From: Opitutus terrae PB90-1
Lineage (GTDB): Bacteria; Verrucomicrobiota; Verrucomicrobiia; Opitutales; Opitutaceae
Length of the DNA stretch: 64,000 bases
Assembly: GCF_000019965.1 (NCBI RefSeq)
Contig: NC_010571.1
Location: 1,364,001 to 1,428,000, forward strand
Reading direction: 5' to 3'
Part shown: one piece after another, positions 59,590 through 64,000 of the stretch
Numbering within the stretch: the first letter of the stretch is position 1
Layout: every line of letters begins with the position of its first letter
Program-made: the position numbers and the translations under genes
Notes under the pieces: generated by a model
What the model was told of the DNA's origin: nothing
The model's database searches: none
Seen by the model: the letters and a program-made list of their open reading frames with translations, nothing else

Positions 59590-60861
59590 CTGGGCAACGA
59601 GGGGCGAAGGTCCGGTGGCGCGCAGCGTGCCGGCCGCGCTGAACGTCGCCGTGCGTGCGTGCGCCGGCGCGTCCGGTTCCGCCAGCGAAGGGGCTTTCAC
59701 AGCAGCGTCTCCAACGGCAGGCTCGAGACCGGCGGGGGCGAGCGGCGGCGGCGCCTCGATCGCGCGGCGACGGGACTCGGCCTGCGCATGACCCAGCACG
59801 GATTCCAGCTGCGCCACGCGATGCGCATACGTGTGCTCCGCGAGCACGCGCTGGCGGGCCGCGGCGCCGATGTGTTCGGCCCGAGCCCGATCGAGGGTGC
59901 GCACGTGCTCCGCCACTTCGCTACCGTCGTTCGCGACCAGCACTTCGCGGCCGGGCTCGAGAAACAGCTCCAGCCCGGTCCAGGCATCGGTGATCAGGCA
60001 CGCACCGGCGCCGGCGGCTTCGAACACGCGCGTCGGCGGCGAGAAGCCATAGCGTGCCATGCTCGCGCGGTTGATGTTGAGCACGGCCGTCGGCGTGACG
60101 TTGAACGCGTTGTGATCCGCCGTGTAGACGTGTCCGGCGTAAGTCACATTCGCCGGCAGGGGGCGATCGGGCCAGCCGCTGCCACCCAGCAGGAACCGCC
60201 GCTCGGGCAGCAGCTCGGCGGCGCGGAGGAAAAACTCCTCCACGCGGGCCTCGCGATCCGGCAGCCGATTGCCGAGGAAGGCCAGGTCGCTGGTGAACCT
60301 CGGATCCGGCGGCACCGGAAAATGCGTGTGGGGATCGAGCGCATTGTAGATCGGCACGCACAACCGCGCGCCAAGCGCCTCGTAGGCCGTCACGACCGGA
60401 TCGCCGCCGCCGTAGGTCAGGATGAGATCATAGCGCCGGATCAGCGGACGAAACGCGTCGTGCAGGTTGATCGTGACCCGGTCCAGCGTGGCCGGCGCAT
60501 CGACGTCCCAGAATGCCACGAGATTATGTGCGGTCTTCAGCTCCAGCACCGCGGCTTCGAGCAACTCGTCGAAGACGCCGACGCCGCTGGCCTTGACGAT
60601 CAGGTCGGCGTCGCGCGCTTGTTCGAGCGCGTGCAACGCGGCGACATGCGAGTCGCCGCGATACACCACGACTCGCGCCCAGTCCGGATCAGCGATGTCG
60701 CGATGCTGCTGTCGCTCGTAAGCGTCCGGTTCGTAGAAGGTGACGCGGTGCCCGCGGTCGGCCAGCGCACGGATGATCCCGCGATAGTAGGTCGCGGCTC
60801 CGTTCCAGAAGGCGGATACGAGGCTGGATCCAAAGAACGCGATGTTCAGTCGGTTTTTCAT
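59563..60861 (-). CDS. CgeB-like glycosyltransferase, paralogue of its neighbour
   Basis: 432 residues. It starts MKNRLNIAFFGSSLVSAFWNGAATYYRGIIRALADRGH, strikingly like the neighbour's N-terminus. The middle has AFWDVDAPATLDRV, and the C-terminal half has AVLNINRASMARYGFSPPTRVFEAAGAGACLITDAWTGLELFLEPGREVLVANDG. After about residue 355 a Pro/Ala-rich, probably disordered tail follows, whose final residues are encoded by a palindromic repeat. The tandem pair with the same order and strand suggests successive steps of one glycosylation. No polymerase or flippase gene is adjacent. Confidence 0.87.
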   Translation of the reverse strand: MKNRLNIAFFGSSLVSAFWNGAATYYRGIIRALADRGHRVTFYEPDAYERQQHRDIADPDWARVVVYRGDSHVAALHALEQARDADLIVKASGVGVFDELLEAAVLELKTAHNLVAFWDVDAPATLDRVTINLHDAFRPLIRRYDLILTYGGGDPVVTAYEALGARLCVPIYNALDPHTHFPVPPDPRFTSDLAFLGNRLPDREARVEEFFLRAAELLPERRFLLGGSGWPDRPLPANVTYAGHVYTADHNAFNVTPTAVLNINRASMARYGFSPPTRVFEAAGAGACLITDAWTGLELFLEPGREVLVANDGSEVAEHVRTLDRARAEHIGAAARQRVLAEHTYAHRVAQLESVLGHAQAESRRRAIEAPPPLAPAGLEPAVGDAAVKAPSLAEPDAPAHARTATFSAAGTLRATGPSPLVAQMEPAVPEG

Positions 60862-61501
60862 AAAAGCGGAGGTGGCGAGGGTGTCCGGCAGTTAGTTTTC
60901 GCGCCGGTTCGCGCCGCAAGTTGCGTGGGCGGCGCCCGAGAAAGCCGAGCCTCACCACGGCGAGGTGGTGAGGTGGCTGAATGTCGGAACGCTGAAACAC
61001 GTTCATCGCGCAGCCGAGCGCCTCGCCGGGAATCGGCTCGTCCGCGAGTGCATGAAACCTGCCCCGCTGGTGAGGAGAATTCGTTGGGACACGAGGATAG
61101 TGGGTTGAGGTATCCCCCGTCGAAACGCGGATTCGGAGCGATGTCAGGGCCGGGCACCTGGGGCGGCCCGGGGGGGAGTGGCTAAAGGCGCGCGTCAGTC
61201 AACGCAGCTCAAGGCGGCTTCCCGTGCGTCAACTCGAGTGAGCGGGCGTTCCGGTTCATGCGCTTTCAAAGTAGCGTCCGCGGCGAACTTCCGCCATCGG
61301 GCCGCGGCGGTGACGCAACTCAGGTTTTGCAGCGAGCAGCGACCGCCCAAGCCCCGCGCGAAACCGTGGGAGAGGTGCCGACCGACGTGAGTGGAGAATT
61401 CCCGATGTGGCGTCGCGCGGCGGCGTCATGCGATTCCGCACGCCGCGCCCCGGCGCTGGCCCGATGGCGAGGCATCGCGGCGCGGGGTAGGTTGGGCATA
61501 C
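60862..61501. other. Divergent intergenic region, nothing identified
   Basis: 640 bp between the glycosyltransferase and topoisomerase genes. An open frame continues upstream of the topoisomerase start to 61391 but shows no family similarity. It holds promoters for both sides, yet I could not pick convincing boxes. Confidence 0.5.
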
Positions 61502-62650
61502 GTGGAAAATCGTTCTTCGCCGGCTCCCGCTCCGGACGCCATCGCCTCCGCGCGCGAGGCGGGGTTGCGTTACGTCAGCGACGAGTCGCCGGGCATCACG
61601 CGCAAACTGGCCGGCAAACGCGCGCGGTACCTCGATCCGCAGGGACGCGCCATCAAGGATCCCGCCACGCTCGCGCGGATCAAGCGGCTGGCGATTCCGC
61701 CGGCATGGAGCGAGGTGTGGATTTGCCCGCTGGCGAACGGGCACATCCAGGCCACCGGCCGTGATGCGCGGCGTCGGAAGCAATACCGCTATCATCCCGA
61801 TTGGTCGTCGGTGCGCGATGGCGCGAAGTTCGAGCGCACGATCGCCTTCGGGCGGGCGCTGCCGAAAATCCGCCAGCACGTCGCCCGCGATCTCGCGCGG
61901 CGCCGCCTCGACCGCCGCAAGGTGCTCGCGGCGATGGTGCGATTGCTCGAGTCGACCTTGGTGAGAATCGGCAACGAGGAATATGCGAAACAGAATCGCT
62001 CCTTCGGGCTGAGCACGATGCGCGATCGGCACGTGCGGATCGGACGGGGAACGCTGCACTTCGAGTTTCGCGGCAAGAGCGGCAAGAACCACCAGATCGA
62101 CCTGCACGATCCGCGACTCGCCGAGATCGTGCGACGCACGCAGGAACTGCCGGGCCAGGATCTCTTTCAATATGTGGACGACGACGGCGAGCCGCAAAAG
62201 ATCGGGTCCGCCGACGTGAACGAGTATTTGCGCGAGATTGCGGGCGAGGAGTTTTCGGCGAAGGATTTCCGCACGTGGGCGGGCACGGTGCTCGCCGCGC
62301 TGGCGTTGCGGGAATTGGGCCCGTTCGCGACCAAGGCGGAGGCGAAGCGGAATCTTGTGCAGGCGATCGAGCGCGTGTCGGGCCGGCTGGGCAATACTCC
62401 GGCGGTCTGCAAGAAATGCTACGTGCACCCCGTCGTGCTGCAGAGCTACCTCGACGGCGTCACGCTGGAGCAGGTGAAAGCCAAAGCGGGCGCGGTGCTG
62501 GCTTCCGCCGGGCGGAACGGCAACGCAGGGTTGAGCGCGGAGGAGAAGGCGGTGCTGGCGTTCCTGCAGCGCAAGTTGCCGACCACGGCGGAGCGCCTAG
62601 CGAAGTCGATCCGGCAGGAAGCACGCAAACGCGGGCGCGGGTCCCGCTGA
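61502..62650 (+). CDS. DNA topoisomerase IB (poxvirus-type)
   Basis: About 382 residues from the GTG at 61502 (VENRSSPAPAPDAIASAREAGLRYVSDESPGITRK). The N-terminal domain has ITRKLAGKRARYLDPQGRAIKDPATLARIKRLAIPPAW; the catalytic domain has VRIGNEEYAKQNRSFGLSTMRDRHV, FEFRGKSGKNHQIDL, AKDFRTWAGTVLAAL and the nucleophile Tyr307 in CKKCYVHPVVLQSYLDG. It relaxes supercoils by single-strand nicking without ATP. Such short enzymes are widespread in soil bacteria. The ATG at 61391 is possible but would add residues unlike the family. Confidence 0.93.
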   Translation: MENRSSPAPAPDAIASAREAGLRYVSDESPGITRKLAGKRARYLDPQGRAIKDPATLARIKRLAIPPAWSEVWICPLANGHIQATGRDARRRKQYRYHPDWSSVRDGAKFERTIAFGRALPKIRQHVARDLARRRLDRRKVLAAMVRLLESTLVRIGNEEYAKQNRSFGLSTMRDRHVRIGRGTLHFEFRGKSGKNHQIDLHDPRLAEIVRRTQELPGQDLFQYVDDDGEPQKIGSADVNEYLREIAGEEFSAKDFRTWAGTVLAALALRELGPFATKAEAKRNLVQAIERVSGRLGNTPAVCKKCYVHPVVLQSYLDGVTLEQVKAKAGAVLASAGRNGNAGLSAEEKAVLAFLQRKLPTTAERLAKSIRQEARKRGRGSR

Positions 62651-62668
62651 GTTTGGCGCCGTCCCATG

Positions 62669-62691
62669 GGTCCTATAGGTCGCATAGGACC
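62669..62691. repeat. AT-richer GGTCCTAT/ATAGGACC palindrome
   Basis: GGTCCTAT (62669-62676) and ATAGGACC (62684-62691) are perfect inverted copies around AGGTCGC, within GGGTCCTATAGGT...CCTATAAGTC. Its lower GC makes it stand out. It lies in the 58-bp convergent gap after the topoisomerase gene. Confidence 0.7.
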
Positions 62692-62708
62692 TATAAGTCT
62701 CATCCGCC

Positions 62709-62945
62709 TTACAGCGTCGCGATCTGGTCGAGTTGGTCCGCCACGCGTCCGATGATGCGATGCGCGACAAACAGCTGCCCGTGCTCCTGCGAGCGTTGCG
62801 TCAGCGCCGGATCTTCCGCGACCGGAGCAAACGCCAGCACTTGGGCCGCCTCTTCTGCGGCCGCAGCCTCGCGCTGCTCGACGCGCTGCGTCACGGGCGA
62901 AGCCATGACGGGGAAGCGAATCATGTTGTCAGCCGAGATCTGCAT
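62709..62945 (-). CDS. Small hypothetical protein
   Basis: 78 residues, start MQISADNMIRFPVMASPVTQ; the Met at residue 8 or 14 could also be the start. It is predicted helical and acidic in the middle (VEQREAAAAEEAAQVLAF), with a hydrophilic end (VAHRIIGRVADQLDQIATL). No family recognised. It converges on the topoisomerase gene and is divergent from the GNAT gene. Coding status is likely but not certain. Confidence 0.5.
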   Translation of the reverse strand: MQISADNMIRFPVMASPVTQRVEQREAAAAEEAAQVLAFAPVAEDPALTQRSQEHGQLFVAHRIIGRVADQLDQIATL

Positions 62946-63040
62946 TTGGGGCGGGCCGGGAGAACAAGGGAACTGGCGGCCGAAGTCAAACCTCGCCCGG
63001 ACCTGGCCCGGAAAATGCGGTAAACACCTTAACTGCTCTC

Positions 63041-63502
63041 ATGAAAATCGAGGCGCTTTCGGCCGAAACTGCAACCGGGCTGCTGCCAGATTTGGCGGTG
63101 GTGCTCATGGATGCCGTCCGGAACGGCGCGTCCGTCGGTTTTCTGGAACCGCTGGGCATGGAGGAGGCGAGCGCCTATTGGCGGAGGGTGATCGCGGAAA
63201 TCCCAGCGGGATTGCGCGTCCTGTTCGGCGCTTTCGACGGAGACGGGCGGCTGGTCGGCACCGCGCAGCTTGCGCTGGACGGCCGCGCGAACGGCCGCCA
63301 TCGCGCCGAGGTGCAGAAGGTACTCGTGCGTTCGTCCGCCCGGCGCCACGGCGTCGGCGCGCAGCTCATGTCGCGGATCGAAGCTGAGGCCGTTCACCGT
63401 GGCCGCCGGCTGCTGTTTCTCGATACGAGCACCGGCCCGGGTGGCGCGACCGACTTTTACGCGGCGTTGGGTTACACCTTCGTGGGTGGCATCCCGGAGT
63501 AG
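63041..63502 (+). CDS. GNAT-family N-acetyltransferase, cut short by an in-frame TAG
   Basis: 153 residues up to the TAG at 63500-63502. GNAT motif A is present (VQKVLVRSSARRHGVGAQLMSRIEAEAVHRGRRLLFLDT), as is the C-terminal GGATDFYAALGYTFVGGIPE. The reading frame goes on past the stop as AADPDGRLVGNAIFYKQLGPRL, the usual last strand of this GNAT group, where a Tyr is normally found at the stop position. TAG is one base from TAC and TAT. So the gene is probably a recent nonsense mutant, a sequencing error, or is read through. Acetyl-CoA binding residues are intact. Confidence 0.85.
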   Translation: MKIEALSAETATGLLPDLAVVLMDAVRNGASVGFLEPLGMEEASAYWRRVIAEIPAGLRVLFGAFDGDGRLVGTAQLALDGRANGRHRAEVQKVLVRSSARRHGVGAQLMSRIEAEAVHRGRRLLFLDTSTGPGGATDFYAALGYTFVGGIPE

Positions 63503-63625
63503 GCGGCCGATCCCGACGGACGGCTCGTGGGGAACGCGATCTTCTACAAACAGCTCGGCCCGCGGCTCACGGCGCTGGCCGCGTCGCTCGAACCGGAGCC
63601 CGCGGCAGCGTCGGGGAACAGCTGA
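63503..63625 (+). pseudogene. Severed C-terminal tail of the GNAT gene
   Basis: In-frame codons after the TAG at 63500 read AADPDGRLVGNAIFYKQL and continue to a TGA at 63623-63625. The NAIFYKQL strand is typical for the end of this GNAT family, so these 123 bp belong to the gene at 63041. Confidence 0.75.
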
Positions 63626-63639
63626 GTCAAGTGTCGCGC

Positions 63640-64000
63640 TCAGATCAGCGCGGCTTCCGTCGTCGGATCGAAAAGATGCGCGTGGTCGAGGTCGAAGGTG
63701 ACTTTGACCTTTTGGTTGGCCTCGAAACGATCCGTCGGCCGCACGCGCGCGATGAACGGCGTCACGCCCGTGTTCAAATAGAGATACGTTTCGGCTCCCA
63801 TCGGCTCCGACACCTCCACCTTCACCTCCGCCGTGCGCGCCGGGTCCGCGTCCGGCAGCGTGAGCGCATCGTGCACGTTTTCCGGCCTAAGACCGAAGAC
63901 GACCGGCTGATCGACGCGGTCTGAGACCCGGCGGGCGAGGGTCTCGTTCAGCACGAGCGAGAGGGGCGCGCCGGTGGTGTTGGTCTCGACGAACGAGAGC
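63640..64000 (-). CDS. ABC transporter ATP-binding protein, UgpC/MalK type (C-terminal part)
   Basis: Only the last 120 codons are in the window; the N-terminal ATPase core lies beyond 64000. The visible part is the regulatory TOBE/OB-fold domain: LSFVETNTTGAPLSLVL, FGLRPENVHDALTL (the MalK-type GLRPE motif), EVSEPMGAETYLYLNTGV, FIARVRPTDRFEANQKVKVTFDLDHAHLFDPTTEAAL. It should energise a carbohydrate ABC importer. It converges on the GNAT gene with only 14 bp between. Confidence 0.9.
   Translation of the reverse strand, partial: LSFVETNTTGAPLSLVLNETLARRVSDRVDQPVVFGLRPENVHDALTLPDADPARTAEVKVEVSEPMGAETYLYLNTGVTPFIARVRPTDRFEANQKVKVTFDLDHAHLFDPTTEAALI

Overview
The window looks like chromosome of a high-GC, Gram-negative, polysaccharide-degrading member of the Verrucomicrobiota, most likely an Opitutus-like Opitutaceae. 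This is inferred from three PEP-CTERM-anchored exported proteins, a very large TonB-dependent receptor, a multimodular GH10 xylanase, the GlgE/TreS-maltokinase glucan pathway and several large hybrid histidine kinases. No rRNA, tRNA, CRISPR array, prophage or insertion sequence was seen.

Layout. 0-2.6 kb: the 5' part of a secreted GH10 xylanase with two CBM4/9-like modules. 3.0-6.1 kb: a two-domain KaiC-like ATPase plus hybrid histidine kinase pair. 6.4-12.6 kb: alpha-glucan (GlgE) operon. 12.6-14.9 kb: a CarH/LitR-like MerR regulator facing a fasciclin gene and an SRPBCC gene. 15-18.3 kb: outer-membrane barrel, subclass B3 metallo-beta-lactamase, acyltransferase. 18.7-22.8 kb: a LytS/LytTR two-component pair followed by two PEP-CTERM genes. 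23-26.3 kb: EamA exporter, small membrane protein, DUF899 protein, a third PEP-CTERM protein. 26.6-34.5 kb: MdtABC-type RND efflux operon. 35-40.3 kb: TonB receptor and GH144-like glucanase. 40.4-49.4 kb: hybrid kinase, PRC/BON protein, PrcB-like lipoprotein, CbpA-type DnaJ, DUF2835, D-lyxose isomerase, beta-hydroxyacid dehydrogenase. 49.6-57.6 kb: two hybrid kinases, one with eight exact 276-bp HAMP repeat units. 58-61 kb: paired CgeB-like glycosyltransferases. 61.5-64 kb: topoisomerase IB, a small unknown gene, a GNAT gene cut by an amber codon, and the end of a UgpC/MalK-type ATPase gene.

The most interesting signals lie outside the ordinary gene calls. (1) A direct repeat TTCGTCAC with a 21-bp period lies upstream of the LytS/LytTR genes and of both following PEP-CTERM genes, at the same distance from the two PEP-CTERM start codons. 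This looks like a complete LytTR regulon controlling surface proteins. (2) TTAGACA-type direct repeats with an 11-bp period sit on both sides of the CarH-like/fasciclin divergent promoter, the geometry expected for CarH operators. (3) A superfamily of GC-rich palindromes framed by GTAG/CTAC fills most convergent gene gaps and also occurs in frame inside an RND pump gene. (4) A separate GAGAAC/GAGAAA hexamer element forms long inverted repeats between genes and is translated as an acidic Glu/Asn run inside GlgE.
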